Part shown: piece by piece, positions 41,863 through 51,328 of the stretch
Layout of the letters: the number at the start of each line of letters is the position of its first letter
Position numbering within the stretch: the stretch's first letter is position 1
The notes under the pieces: model-generated
Told to the model about the DNA's origin: nothing
Databases searched by the model: none
What the model saw: only the letters and a program-made list of their open reading frames with translations
DNA from: Pseudomonas sp. K2I15
GTDB taxonomy: Bacteria; Pseudomonadota; Gammaproteobacteria; Pseudomonadales; Pseudomonadaceae
Length of the DNA: 52,418 nt
Direction of reading: 5' to 3'
Assembly: GCF_002204795.1 (NCBI RefSeq)
Contig: NZ_NIXO01000045.1
Coordinates: 1 to 52,418, forward strand
Program-made: the position numbers and the translations under genes

Positions 41863-42840
41863 TCAATCAAACCACTCCCTCCGTTCGAGAAACGTATTCC
41901 GAATCATCTCCACCACCCACCCCACCTCCTGCGCATGCCTTACCTCAGCACTCACCCCCATCCAGACCTGCCGCTGCATCCCCTCCAAAAACACCCCGTC
42001 CAACGCCGTCAACCCCCGGTCAAAACAACTCATATACCGCGGCAACAACCCAATACACGCACTGCAGCGAATCATCTCCAGCATCAACGGATACGCCTGC
42101 ACCTGCACCACCCCCGCCAAACGCTGCTCCACCAGACTGTTCCAGGGCCGCAACGCCTCCACCTGCCGGTCGGGCTGCCACTGCACCAACATATAATCCG
42201 CCAGGTCCTCGATACTGTCCGGCCGCACCGCCAACCGCGAGTAACGCTTGGCAATGTGCGGCGAATAATCCAGCCGCGCCAACACCTCAGGCGCACCAAT
42301 GCCAAAGCTCGGCCCAGGCCCCGGCGACTCCATCCCCGACAACCACACCACCACATCCGCATCCAGCGCCCGCAACGCCAACTCACTGTCGATGGAAATG
42401 ATCTCCAACCGCACACTCGCATTACGCCGCAGCAGCGCAATCAGGTCACGCCCCAAAATGTCATGCAGGATCGACTCGGCAACCGCCAGCCGAATCAACG
42501 GTTGTTCCAGCACCGGCAGGCGCCGCTCATGGGCCAGGGCAATCAGTTGCGCCTGCAACTGCTGCCCCTCGCGACTGAGGGACAGAACATTGCCCTGGTA
42601 GCTGAACAGCGAGCGGCACAGTTGCTCCTCCAGTTGCGCCAGGCGCTTGCGCAATTGCGTGGCCTTGATGTTGAGGCTGCGCGCGGCCTGCATGAAACAA
42701 CCGCAGCGCGCACTGATCAGGAAATACTGCGCCACCTCGGGCTCGATGGTGGCAGCCAGGGCCAGCCAGGCCTCACGGGACTCAGTCAGCGCGCGGTAGG
42801 GCGTGGTGCCGTGAGGTACAGCCGGGTCAAGAAATACCAT
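41863..42840 (-). CDS. LysR-type regulator of the TonB/Pdt-like locus
   Basis: A 325-residue protein with an internal helix-turn-helix (SARCGCFMQAARSLNIKATQ then LRKRLAQLEEQL near residues 40-75) and a following LysR-like effector region. The HTH begins about 35 residues later than in standard LysR proteins. The start is ATG 42840 with GGGAG six bases ahead. It closes the leftward locus, in a place corresponding to my recollection of PA0701 in P. aeruginosa. It probably regulates this locus. Confidence 0.8.
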   Translation of the reverse strand: MVFLDPAVPHGTTPYRALTESREAWLALAATIEPEVAQYFLISARCGCFMQAARSLNIKATQLRKRLAQLEEQLCRSLFSYQGNVLSLSREGQQLQAQLIALAHERRLPVLEQPLIRLAVAESILHDILGRDLIALLRRNASVRLEIISIDSELALRALDADVVVWLSGMESPGPGPSFGIGAPEVLARLDYSPHIAKRYSRLAVRPDSIEDLADYMLVQWQPDRQVEALRPWNSLVEQRLAGVVQVQAYPLMLEMIRCSACIGLLPRYMSCFDRGLTALDGVFLEGMQRQVWMGVSAEVRHAQEVGWVVEMIRNTFLERREWFD

Positions 42841-42891
42841 GGGAGACTCCCTGTCTTGTGGGTACTGTGCATCCAATGCGGTCAGGCGTTT

Positions 42892-43827
42892 TTACTCCAG
42901 CACCTTGTTCAACTCGGCGCCGTCGATACTCAAGGTAGCGGTGTTGAGCATGCCTTCAAGGTAGGCCTTGGCGATTTGCTCCTGGCGTTGCGCACGCAAG
43001 GCCTCGGTCAGGCGTTCGCGCAGTTCATCGAGGGTGGCGGTGCGCGCCGGTTGTTGTCCGGTGAGTTTGAGCACGTGAAACCCTGCCGCACTTTGCACCG
43101 GCTCTGACACCGCGCCGGGCTTGAGCCGCGCCACCACACCGCGCATTTCGGGCACCAGTTGCTGCAACGGTTGCATTCCGGAATCGCCGCCGCGCTTGGC
43201 GCTGTCGGGGTCCTGGGAGTATTGGCTGGCCAACGCCGCAAACTCACCCGGCGCAGCCTGGGCCCTGCGGCTCAATTCCTGGGCCTGGCGGCGTACGGTG
43301 TCGATGGTTTGTGGGTCGCTAGCGGCGAGGAAGATCTGGCTCACCCGGTACAACGGCGGCGTCACCCATTGCGCTTTGCCGCTGTCATAGGCTTGCTGCA
43401 ACTCGGCAGCGCTGGGGTAATCGGCCGGCACCTGGCTGACCGACAGCATGTAGTCACGAAACACGATTTGCTCGGTGGCGGCGCGGGTTTGCTGCTCCAC
43501 TTCCGGGCGCTGGCGCCAGCCCTGGGCGTCGGCCTGTTCGAGCACGGCCTTTTGCGCCAGGCGCGAACGCAGCCAGGTTTCCAGGGCGCCACGATTGCCG
43601 CGCAGTTGCTCGCGGGTTTCCACCGGCAAGGTCGCCAGCACCGACTTGAGTTCAAGCAGGTCGATCTGCTGGTTACCCAGGCGCGCCACCGCCGGCCCGT
43701 CCGGAATAGCCACCGGCGCCGGCTGCTGGGCCGCCACCGGGTCGCTGCCCGGGCGCAGGCTCAACCCCACCGCGACCACCAGCAACACCAGCGCACCAGC
43801 GCCGACCACAAGGGTTGGTTTCTTCAC
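42892..43827 (-). CDS. Periplasmic peptidyl-prolyl cis-trans isomerase (PpiC/SurA-like)
   Basis: A 311-residue parvulin-type foldase. Residues about 4-24 form a membrane anchor or signal (LVVGAGALVLLVVAVGLSL). A SurA-N-like helical region follows, then a rotamase domain from about 155 to 265 with the hallmarks YRVSQIFLA, FAALASQYSQDPDSAKRGGD and GFHVLKL. It should assist folding of outer-membrane or secreted proteins of the locus, such as the FhaC-like transporter. The start overlaps the stop of the YbjN gene by four bases. Confidence 0.9.
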   Translation of the reverse strand: MKKPTLVVGAGALVLLVVAVGLSLRPGSDPVAAQQPAPVAIPDGPAVARLGNQQIDLLELKSVLATLPVETREQLRGNRGALETWLRSRLAQKAVLEQADAQGWRQRPEVEQQTRAATEQIVFRDYMLSVSQVPADYPSAAELQQAYDSGKAQWVTPPLYRVSQIFLAASDPQTIDTVRRQAQELSRRAQAAPGEFAALASQYSQDPDSAKRGGDSGMQPLQQLVPEMRGVVARLKPGAVSEPVQSAAGFHVLKLTGQQPARTATLDELRERLTEALRAQRQEQIAKAYLEGMLNTATLSIDGAELNKVLE

Positions 43828-44306
43828 AGGGCAGGCGCCTCTTCGCGGGCGTCGACGGCAGGCGCAGCTTCAGCCTGGGCCTGAAGCTGCGCGGCTTGCT
43901 GGCTGTATTCGCGCAGGTAAACGATAAATTCCTGCAGCAGGCGGTCCCACAATTCCAACTGGCTGCGCAGGTGCGTAGCGCCGACACCGGCCACCACCAC
44001 GTCCATCTCCATCAGCAAAAACTCACCCTGCAACGACAGCCGCGCAAAGCGTCGCGACGCGTTCCACACCTGCGCCAAGCCATCCGGCAACTGGCCCTGC
44101 ACCCGCAGCGCGCAGCTGTAGGTGAAGTCCACATAGGCGCCCTGCTCCTCCGCCGGGTTGCCGAAACGCACGGCAAAACCGATGCCCTGGCTGGCGCTGA
44201 GCAACTGTACGATGCCGTTCTGTTCAGTCTGGTTGACCCGGTAGCCGGCTTCTTGCAGCAGCTCGGTCAGGCTCTGGGTGGTCACGCTGGTAATCAATTC
44301 GCTCAT
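43824..44306 (-). CDS. YbjN-domain protein
   Basis: A 160-residue soluble protein resembling the YbjN family, a fold like type III secretion chaperones. Marks are LTELLQEAGYRV near residue 13, GIGFAVRFGNPAEEQG near 40 and NASRRFARLSLQGEFLLMEMDVVV near 82-105. It may be a chaperone or adaptor of the locus. The start is ATG 44306 (AAGGAAGAG upstream); the frame continues eight codons further. It is followed, with overlap, by the PpiC gene. Confidence 0.78.
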   Translation of the reverse strand: MSELITSVTTQSLTELLQEAGYRVNQTEQNGIVQLLSASQGIGFAVRFGNPAEEQGAYVDFTYSCALRVQGQLPDGLAQVWNASRRFARLSLQGEFLLMEMDVVVAGVGATHLRSQLELWDRLLQEFIVYLREYSQQAAQLQAQAEAAPAVDAREEAPAL

Positions 44307-44326
44307 GGTCGTCTCTTCCTTGTTGA

Positions 44327-44953
44327 TCAATGGTTGGCTGCGGCCTGGGGTGCATCAAAACGGCTCTTGTACAGATCGTCGCCAAAGCCTTGGGCGAGTT
44401 CTTCGAACTTGACCCGCGCACCGCTGGCAAACGGTTGGCGGATGCTCATCACTTCGGCCACGTCGATTTTTTCGTAGGCCGCCAGCAACTGCTGCGCCAC
44501 GCCGTACATCTGTTGATTCTTGGCTGAACATTGCTGCACTTGTGTGTCACGTTCCGTCAGTTGTGCCTGCAAGCGCGCCCGTTCGGTTTCCTTGCCCCGG
44601 GCGATCACCAGTAAATCTTCATAGGCCTTCTTGAACTTGCCGACCTGTTCATTGCTGGCGCTCACCTGGGCCTGGGCCTGGCTGTGCAGGTTCTGTTGCT
44701 GACCGACCAACTGCTCGGCAACGCCACGGGTCTTTTCCAGCTCGGCGGTCAGTTGCTTGATCTGCGCCTGGGCCTGCTTGGCCTGGCCCTCGGCGGCGAT
44801 GCGCGCCGCGCTGGCCTGGGCCTGCTCGCTTTGCAGCGCCTGCAACTGCTGGGTGGTGCTGCGCAGCTGGGTACGCAGGCGCTCTTCCATGCCTTCAGCC
44901 GAAGCGCCAGTGGTGACGAGCAGTAAAAGCAGGCCGCAAATTCGCGTGTTCAT
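44327..44953 (-). CDS. Periplasmic coiled-coil protein
   Basis: A 208-residue protein with an N-terminal signal peptide (MNTRICGLLLLLVTTGASA) followed by a long stretch rich in Gln, Ala, Glu and Lys (about 20-165) with clear heptad patterning, and a short folded C-terminus. I recognise no domain family; it resembles periplasmic scaffold or linker proteins. GGAG lies seven bases ahead of ATG 44953. It sits between the porin and YbjN genes of the locus and may bridge the TonB/ExbBD complex with the outer-membrane components. Confidence 0.75.
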   Translation of the reverse strand: MNTRICGLLLLLVTTGASAEGMEERLRTQLRSTTQQLQALQSEQAQASAARIAAEGQAKQAQAQIKQLTAELEKTRGVAEQLVGQQQNLHSQAQAQVSASNEQVGKFKKAYEDLLVIARGKETERARLQAQLTERDTQVQQCSAKNQQMYGVAQQLLAAYEKIDVAEVMSIRQPFASGARVKFEELAQGFGDDLYKSRFDAPQAAANH

Positions 44954-44970
44954 GAGCTTTCTCCGGCGCA

Positions 44971-46671
44971 TCAAAAGCGCGTGTTGAGTTCCAGTTGCAT
45001 GACATCCACTTCAAACGGCGCGCCATACACTTCGGAGGCACTCAGCCAACGGGCGCTGGCGTAGATGTTTTTGTCGAGGCCGTAGTTGGCGCCGATGAAA
45101 TAGCCCTTGGCGTTGGTGCCGCCGAGGTGGAACGAGGAGTCATTGAAACCGTCGGGCAAGGCGTCTGGCTGGATGTACTTGTAGCCAGCCAGCACGTTCC
45201 AGTCGCCCTTCTTGCGCATCTCCAGCGCACTGCCGAGGGTGAACTGCACCAGCAACGCGTTGCCGCCGCTTTCAAACTGGCCATCGCTGTTGATGTTGTT
45301 GACGATCTGGCCTTCGCTGCGCTTGAGCATCTCGCCCTTGTCGTACGCCAGGTTGTGAATGAAGTTGGTCTGGCTGCGCAGCTTGAGGTCTTCCGGCAGA
45401 TCGCTGTCCCATGCCAGGTTGAGGTCCAGCACGTTGAACTTGGAGGCCAGGCCGACGAATTGCGGTTGCGGCGTCAGGCCCGGTGTCGCCGGATTGGGGG
45501 CGATGTCTCGCAGCAGGAATACGCTGTTGCCCTTTTGCATAAAGGCCAGGCGCGTGCCGTCGGTGTCGCACGCCGGCTGGCCGGACCACGGCGAGCAAGG
45601 GCTGGAGCGTTCGCCCTGGATGTCGCCGAAGTGGTAGTAGGCCATCGAGCCTTTCAGGCTGTTGCTGCGGTTGATCTTCCAGTCGGCGCCGATCTGCCCG
45701 CCGAACATCCATTTGTTTTCGCTTTCGTCCTTGTCGAAACCGTTGGTGGTAGCGGTGTCGGGGCTGTACTCCACCGGGAACGCGCCGAGGGTGCCGAACA
45801 GGCCCCAGTCGCTGTTGAGCTTGTGGTTGAAGATCGCGGCCACGCCGTCGAAGTTGAGGTCGCCGGAATACATCATGTCGGTGGAATAAAACGGGTTGGC
45901 GAAACGCCCGGCCGTCAAGGTCATGTAGTCGGTGGTCTTCCAGGTGAGGTAGCCCTGGTCGAGCCAGATGTCTTTCTTGCCGAAGCCGCCGCCCAACGTC
46001 TGGGTGGTGGAGACCGGGTTGTTGTCGTTGCCGGTGCCGAGGCGAATGCCGGCGGTCCATTCGGGCGAGATCACCGCTTTCATGCCCAGGCGGGCACGCA
46101 GGCGGAACAGGTTTTCGCGGTCTTCACGGGTGTTGAGCAACGGCGGCAGTTGGGTGTTGGTGCTCTTGTTGACGTCGTAGGGCCCGCTTTGGTTGACCTT
46201 GGCATAGTCGACGATTTCATTGCTGTTGTTGCCCGAGAAGTAGCGCGACTCATCCCGCAGGCGAATGTCACCGTCGAAGCTGATGCGCGAGACCCATTCC
46301 GGAAAGGTGTTGGGCTGAGCCCAGTTTTCCTGCTTGGCGGTGGCCATGACCTCGGCCTTGACCTGGTCGCGAATCTGGTCACGCACCGCTGCCGGCACGT
46401 ACTGCACCCGCACGTCTCCGGGGGTCGCTGCCGGGCCTGCCGCCACCGCAGTCGCGGTGCTGGCCTGGCGTGCCTGCTGGGCTTCTTTCTCGGACTGGGC
46501 GATCAGCCCGTCGGCCTGTTCCTGCTTGAGCACGCCTTGCTGCACCAGCAGGCGGATCAGGTTGATCGTGGCGTTTTCCGAAGGCGCGGCAGTGGCTGCC
46601 GTCGCCTGGCCGACCAGGGTCGCGATGACCATGCCGACCGCCAGGGTCAATCGATTCACGTGGGAAATCAT
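44971..46671 (-). CDS. Putative outer-membrane porin (Porin_5-like)
   Basis: A 566-residue protein with a signal peptide (about 1-28, ending TAATAA) and a short helical N-domain containing LVQQGVLKQEQADGLIAQ, then a long beta-barrel part from about 125 to the terminal Phe of LELNTRF, the usual ending of outer-membrane barrels. It matches the 'putative porin' group of pseudomonads. AGGAG lies ten bases ahead of ATG 46671, and a GTG two codons earlier is an alternative start. It follows the TonB gene in the locus; its solute is unknown. Confidence 0.87.
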   Translation of the reverse strand: MISHVNRLTLAVGMVIATLVGQATAATAAPSENATINLIRLLVQQGVLKQEQADGLIAQSEKEAQQARQASTATAVAAGPAATPGDVRVQYVPAAVRDQIRDQVKAEVMATAKQENWAQPNTFPEWVSRISFDGDIRLRDESRYFSGNNSNEIVDYAKVNQSGPYDVNKSTNTQLPPLLNTREDRENLFRLRARLGMKAVISPEWTAGIRLGTGNDNNPVSTTQTLGGGFGKKDIWLDQGYLTWKTTDYMTLTAGRFANPFYSTDMMYSGDLNFDGVAAIFNHKLNSDWGLFGTLGAFPVEYSPDTATTNGFDKDESENKWMFGGQIGADWKINRSNSLKGSMAYYHFGDIQGERSSPCSPWSGQPACDTDGTRLAFMQKGNSVFLLRDIAPNPATPGLTPQPQFVGLASKFNVLDLNLAWDSDLPEDLKLRSQTNFIHNLAYDKGEMLKRSEGQIVNNINSDGQFESGGNALLVQFTLGSALEMRKKGDWNVLAGYKYIQPDALPDGFNDSSFHLGGTNAKGYFIGANYGLDKNIYASARWLSASEVYGAPFEVDVMQLELNTRF

Positions 46672-46713
46672 CTGCACACAACTCCTGTAGAAAACTGCAA
46701 AAAATGGGTTCGA

Positions 46714-47421
46714 TCAATCCGGGCGCCGACCCTTGAGGGACAGGCGTACCGGCAGGGTCATTGAGGCGGGTGTGCGTTCTTTCAGGCGCGGGGTGGCGCG
46801 CAACGCGGCCAGTACCTGGGCGTCGGTCTCGGCGTCACCGCTGGACTTGGCCAGCTCCACACGGGTCACCGCGCCGTCTGCGCTCAACCACAGGTCGGCC
46901 TGCACCGTGTAGGCCTTCTTGCGCAGCTCCGGGTCTTCGCGCAGCAGGCGCTGGAACACCCCGGCCAGGTACTGCTTGAACGTGCCGGTACCAAGCCCGC
47001 CACCGCCGGAACCGGCCATGCCGCCGCCCTTGCCGGCACCGATGTTGAAACCGTCAGTGCCAGACTGCGCGTCACCGTCGATCTGCATCGGGTTGGCCAG
47101 GTCGTCTGCCGGAGAAGGCGGTGCTTCTTCCTCGGGCTTGACCTCGTCCGGAGTCGGCGTGGGTTCCGGCTCGGGGACTTTCTCCTGCACCTCGGGCTCC
47201 GGCTCCTTGGGTTTTTCCGGCGGCGGTGGCGGCGGTGGCGGCAACGGAATAATCGTCGGCACCTTCGGCGCTTCGCGGCGCACGCCACTCATGTCATTGG
47301 CCCACTGCCAGAGAAACCAGGCAGCCACGGCGCCCAGCAGCAGGCCAACGCCCCACTTCAGCGGGCGCAACGGCGGCTTGTTTTTTACCGGCATCGGCGT
47401 GATCGGCATCTGTGCGGTCAT
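46714..47421 (-). CDS. tonB: TonB-family energy transducer
   Basis: A 235-residue TonB-like protein: one N-terminal membrane helix at about 23-40, a proline- and Glu/Lys-rich periplasmic spacer at about 55-115, a Gly-rich patch (GAGKGGGMAGSGGGG), and a TonB_C-type domain from about 150 to the end. It transmits proton-motive force from ExbB/ExbD to an outer-membrane partner. It starts three bases after the ExbD stop. By synteny as I recall it, this is the TonB4 position of P. aeruginosa. Confidence 0.88.
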   Translation of the reverse strand: MTAQMPITPMPVKNKPPLRPLKWGVGLLLGAVAAWFLWQWANDMSGVRREAPKVPTIIPLPPPPPPPPEKPKEPEPEVQEKVPEPEPTPTPDEVKPEEEAPPSPADDLANPMQIDGDAQSGTDGFNIGAGKGGGMAGSGGGGLGTGTFKQYLAGVFQRLLREDPELRKKAYTVQADLWLSADGAVTRVELAKSSGDAETDAQVLAALRATPRLKERTPASMTLPVRLSLKGRRPD

Positions 47422-47424
47422 GGG

Positions 47425-47850
47425 TCAGCCCTGGCTCGGTTTGCCGGTGACCAGCCCGACCTGGGACAGCTCCAGCCGACGCAGCAAGTCGAGCACTTCG
47501 ATGACCTTCTGGTACTGCACCATGGCGTCGCCGCGCACGATCACCGGGAAGTCCGGGTTCAGCGCCTTCTCGATGCGCAGGCGTTCTTCCAGCTCAGACA
47601 AGGTCACAGGATAAGCGTCGAGAAACACCTGGCCGCCGTCGTTCACCGAGATCGCCTTGGTCTTGGCCTCGGACAGCGACACCGAAGCGCTGGCCTTGGG
47701 CAGGTGGATCTGGATCCCCGACACCTGAGCGGTGGCGGTCAGGATAAACATCACCAACACCACCATCAGCACGTCCACCAGGGGCGTGATGTTGATGCTG
47801 TCGACGGGTGCGTCATCGTCATCGTCGTGGGAGGCATTCACGGAAGCCAT
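47425..47850 (-). CDS. exbD: ExbD/TolR biopolymer transport protein
   Basis: A 141-residue protein with a short cytoplasmic tail, one membrane helix at about 22-42 (INITPLVDVLMVVLVMFILT) carrying the conserved Asp in PLVD, and a periplasmic ExbD domain. It forms the proton-conducting stator with the ExbB-like protein encoded 11 bases upstream. AGGAG precedes the ATG. Confidence 0.93.
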   Translation of the reverse strand: MASVNASHDDDDDAPVDSINITPLVDVLMVVLVMFILTATAQVSGIQIHLPKASASVSLSEAKTKAISVNDGGQVFLDAYPVTLSELEERLRIEKALNPDFPVIVRGDAMVQYQKVIEVLDLLRRLELSQVGLVTGKPSQG

Positions 47851-47861
47851 GCTGATTCTCC

Positions 47862-49661
47862 TCAGGCCGGTACGCTGGCGTGCTGCTCGCGACGATGCGC
47901 GGCCTCACTGTGTTGGCTCTCGCCGTGCATCTCCGCCAGGCGGGTGATGAACTCGTCGACGAATACGCGCATGTCGGCGCTGACTTCCTTGTTGCGGGTA
48001 ATCAGGCGGTTGTAGCCAAACAGCGCCGGGATCGCGACAAACAGGCCCATGGCCGTGGCCAGCAAGGCGGCCGCCATGCCGGGGGCGATGGCGTTGATGT
48101 TCACGTCACCGGCCATTGCCGTGCCGAGAAACACCACCATGATCCCCAGCACAGTGCCGAGCAGGCCGATGTACGGGCCGCCGGCGATGGCGTTGGACAG
48201 GGTCGACAGCTTGGCCCCGAGCAACTGGTTTTCCCGGGTGCGTACGCCGTCCATGGAGCAGCGGATGGCTTCGATGGTCGCCGCCGAGACCGACGAGGTA
48301 TCGGCGCCCTGGGCACGGCGGGTGCGGATTTCTTTCACCGCCACCAGGTACAGGCGCCACAGCGAGGAATGGCCCAGGCGCTCGGCCAGTTGATGGTCAT
48401 CGGCGAACATTTCCAGGCGCGTGCCGATCTGCGCAAAGTGCTCGCGGAAGATCTCGTTGGCACTGCTGACGCGGCTGACCTGGCGGTTCTTGCGAACCAT
48501 GATGAACCACGACTGGACCATCATCCCCACCAGCACCAGGATGATCACCCAGGCGTCCACCGGCACCGCCTTGAGCAGGAAGCCCAGGCTGCCGAAACCG
48601 AAGCCCGACTGTTCTTCATCCACCCCATAGGCCACCAGTTTCGACTCGGCGCCCTGGGCCGTGGCATCGGCCAGTAACAGGGCGGCCGGGCGCGCGACCT
48701 TGGACAGGCGCAGCTCGTCCATCGCCCCGGCAAACGGCAGATGAGCGCTGGCGGCTTCCGGCAGATCGGCACCGATGGCCAGTTGCGAATTGAACGCCGG
48801 CATCGCCACCGCCAGGGTCGCGGTCTCGCGGCCATTGACGTACAGCGAGACCTTGTCGCCCTCGGCGGTGAACGCCAGGTGCTGCCACTGGCCGGGGTTC
48901 AGCGGTTGGGTCGAGACCGCGCGCTGGCCGTCGATTTCAATAAACGGCATGCCCTGGTTCAGGCCCAGCAGCAGGCTGTGGGCGCCTTCGCGACGGGCCA
49001 TGACCACTTGCTCGCCGCTGGCCTGGTCCAGACGCAGCCAGGCACTGAAGGTAAAGGCGCTGCCGGCGCTGTGTTGCAGCGACGGGCTGGCCGGCAGCAG
49101 CAACGGCTGGCCGCCGAACTGCAGCGCGCGGCCGATTACGCCGTCGATGCTCGCACCGGTGGCGTTCACGGCCGTGTTGCCGTAGGCCGTGGTGTCCCGA
49201 GGCGGCGTGCCGTTGGCGCCGTCGAAGTGGTAGAGCGCGGTGTAGTTCGGGTCAAAGGTCAGTTGGCCGTTAGCGGTGGCCGAGGCCTTCTGGTTGCCGT
49301 AGTACATCCACAGGTCCTGGCGCTGGCCGCCTTCGACCTTGGGCACATCGACCCAGATCAGCGCCATGCCCATCAGCGGGTCGAAGCTTTCGATCTGGTG
49401 GTTGAACACGGTCTTGTCGTCGGCGCTGACAAAGCGCAGGTCGGCGCCGTCGTCCTTCACCCCGTCAAAGGTGAAATTGCCGGTGTGCAGGCGCACCAGC
49501 AAGGCGGTGCGGCCCAGGGCCTGGTTGATCGCCGCGCCTTGGGCGGTGGTGTCGACGGTGATCTGTTTACGGTAGTGCCAATCGTCCTGCCACCAGGCAT
49601 GGGCGGTGGCCGGGAGCGCGAAGCCCAGGCAGATCAACAGGCTCAGAAATAGGCGTTGCAT
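47862..49661 (-). CDS. exbB: ExbB-like proton channel fused to DUF2341 and LamG-like domains
   Basis: A 599-residue fusion. Residues 1-22 form a signal peptide (cleavage after TAHA); about 25-130 match DUF2341 (WHYRKQITVDTTAQG); about 145-320 form a LamG/concanavalin-like domain (LYHFDGANGTPPRDTTAYGN). From about 370 to the end comes a MotA/TolQ/ExbB channel with membrane helices near 375, 495 and 540 (GLLGTVLGIMVVFLG and GMAAALLATAMGLFVAIPA). Ordinary ExbB is ~240 residues, so a carbohydrate-binding-like periplasmic head is joined to the motor. Such fusions accompany this TonB locus in pseudomonads. It is upstream of exbD and downstream of the FhaC-like gene. Confidence 0.9.
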   Translation of the reverse strand: MQRLFLSLLICLGFALPATAHAWWQDDWHYRKQITVDTTAQGAAINQALGRTALLVRLHTGNFTFDGVKDDGADLRFVSADDKTVFNHQIESFDPLMGMALIWVDVPKVEGGQRQDLWMYYGNQKASATANGQLTFDPNYTALYHFDGANGTPPRDTTAYGNTAVNATGASIDGVIGRALQFGGQPLLLPASPSLQHSAGSAFTFSAWLRLDQASGEQVVMARREGAHSLLLGLNQGMPFIEIDGQRAVSTQPLNPGQWQHLAFTAEGDKVSLYVNGRETATLAVAMPAFNSQLAIGADLPEAASAHLPFAGAMDELRLSKVARPAALLLADATAQGAESKLVAYGVDEEQSGFGFGSLGFLLKAVPVDAWVIILVLVGMMVQSWFIMVRKNRQVSRVSSANEIFREHFAQIGTRLEMFADDHQLAERLGHSSLWRLYLVAVKEIRTRRAQGADTSSVSAATIEAIRCSMDGVRTRENQLLGAKLSTLSNAIAGGPYIGLLGTVLGIMVVFLGTAMAGDVNINAIAPGMAAALLATAMGLFVAIPALFGYNRLITRNKEVSADMRVFVDEFITRLAEMHGESQHSEAAHRREQHASVPA

Positions 49662-49685
49662 GTAAGGAGTCTCCGAAAAAAGGGG

Positions 49686-51269
49686 TCAGAAAGTCGCCTG
49701 CACACTGAAGTGCAGTCGCGAGTCCTGTTTCTGGGTGTTTGGGCCATCGAGCAGCGGGTAGCCCCAATCCAGGCTGCCGGACAACCACTTGCTCAAACTG
49801 GCGCGGGTGCCCAGGCCGACACTGGCCAGGCTGTATTCGTCTTCCTGCTCGGGCAGCGGGTCATGCAGGCGCAGGCGCGCGCCTTCGGCAAACGCGTAGA
49901 AGCGCCACTCCTGCACGTAGCTGCCGAGGAACTTGGCCAGCGACGGTGTGCGCAGCTCCTGGGACAGCAGGTAGCCTTCGTCACCGGTGCGCTCGGCGGC
50001 GAGGTAACCGCGTACCGAGGTGGCGCCGCCGGCGGAATATTGCTCGTTGGACACCAGCGGCCCCGAGGCCAACTGGAAGCCGGCCTTGGACGCCGACTGC
50101 CAGTCGTTGCCGAAGGTGTAGGTGTAATTCAGGTCGCCCTTGAGCACCGCAAAACTCGGGCTGGCCTTGTCGCGCTTGTACTGGAACTCTTCGGCGTCGC
50201 TGCCGTAGCCGAAGAACGCGCGAGTGCCGACGATCAGGTTCAAGCCAAGACCCAGCTGGGATTGCTCGGTGTAGCGGTAGCCGTTGTAGCCGAAGGTCAG
50301 CGGCGCGTACTTGAGCGGGATATCGTCCGTGCTGCCGCCAAACTTCATCTGTTCCTTGAAGTCCTTGAAGTCCACCCCGGCCGAGAACGAGTTGGCCCAA
50401 CTGCCACTGGCCGGCAGGCTGTAGATCGCCGAAACGCCGTAGGAGTGGCCCTTGCCCAACACGTTGCTGCCGCCGATGGTGGCGATGTTGCTGTCGGACT
50501 GATAGCCGGAGAATTGCAAACTCCAGCGATCACTCAGCGGCGCGGTGTAGGAGCCCGACCAGACCTTGGCGTTATCGCTGTCCTGGGGCGCCGTGAAATA
50601 AGTCAGGGAAATGCTGTGGCCCAGTTGCCAGAGGTTGTCGTAACCCAGGGTCGCGACGCTGCGCAGCTCTTTGGTGTCAGCGCTGTAGTCGTTGTTCAGG
50701 CCGAGGCTGGCGTGCCACGGGTTCTGGTCTTCCACCTGCAAGTCGACGTCCATGGTGCCGGGGCGCTGGCCTTCGCGTACCAGCGGCGTGACCTGGCGCC
50801 CGGCGCCGCGGTTGAGGCCGGCGAGCTGGGTTTGCACGCGGGCGAAATCCGGGACTTCGCCTTCCTTCAGGCCGGGTACTTCTTCGCGGATTTCCACCGG
50901 TGAATAATGCTTGGCGCCTACCACTCGTACGCGGCCGACCTTGGTTTCGCTGACTTGCAGGTAGACGATGCCGTCGTCGACCTTTTGCTCCGGCAGTTCG
51001 ACGAACACCGACTGGTAGCCGCGTTCCTGATAGATCTTCTGCAAGGCATCCCGGGCGCCTTCGATATCGGCCAGGGTCTTTTGCGGGCCGAGGAACGGGT
51101 ACACCGCCTCTTCGATGGCGCGGGCATCGAGCACGGTATTGCCGCGCACGAAGTACTCGTTGACGTCTACCAGCCGTGCCGGAGCCTCGCCTTCGGCCTG
51201 CGCCGGTTGCGCCAGTGCGCCCAGCGTCAGCCAGCACAGCGCCAGCGTTGATTTGAACAGATGCTCCAC
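49686..51269 (-). CDS. pdtB: FhaC/ShlB-family two-partner secretion transporter (PdtB-like)
   Basis: A 527-residue TpsB outer-membrane protein. The signal peptide ends at AQPAQA. A POTRA domain lies near 45-120 (VDVNEYFVRGNTVLDARAIE) and a second near 120-195. The ShlB barrel follows to the terminal Phe of HFSVQATF, with the VRGYL motif (TSVRGYLAAERTGDEG) of the conserved loop. I choose GTG 51269, since it gives a normal signal peptide and has AGGGGGCG ahead; ATG 51302 is an alternative. The partner exoprotein is not in the window. The assignment to PdtB rests on the neighbouring exbB-exbD-tonB and PhdA-like genes. Confidence 0.82.
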   Translation of the reverse strand: MEHLFKSTLALCWLTLGALAQPAQAEGEAPARLVDVNEYFVRGNTVLDARAIEEAVYPFLGPQKTLADIEGARDALQKIYQERGYQSVFVELPEQKVDDGIVYLQVSETKVGRVRVVGAKHYSPVEIREEVPGLKEGEVPDFARVQTQLAGLNRGAGRQVTPLVREGQRPGTMDVDLQVEDQNPWHASLGLNNDYSADTKELRSVATLGYDNLWQLGHSISLTYFTAPQDSDNAKVWSGSYTAPLSDRWSLQFSGYQSDSNIATIGGSNVLGKGHSYGVSAIYSLPASGSWANSFSAGVDFKDFKEQMKFGGSTDDIPLKYAPLTFGYNGYRYTEQSQLGLGLNLIVGTRAFFGYGSDAEEFQYKRDKASPSFAVLKGDLNYTYTFGNDWQSASKAGFQLASGPLVSNEQYSAGGATSVRGYLAAERTGDEGYLLSQELRTPSLAKFLGSYVQEWRFYAFAEGARLRLHDPLPEQEDEYSLASVGLGTRASLSKWLSGSLDWGYPLLDGPNTQKQDSRLHFSVQATF

Positions 51270-51328
51270 ACCGCCCCCTGGTTTACTAAGAATGATGGCC
51301 ATCGCCGTTTGCCCGGCGTTTGGCCTGT

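Noticed and set aside
44995..46764. 589-codon plus-strand frame opposite the porin gene
   Set aside because: It is an antisense shadow of high-GC coding sequence; the minus strand encodes a recognisable outer-membrane barrel with signal peptide and terminal Phe.
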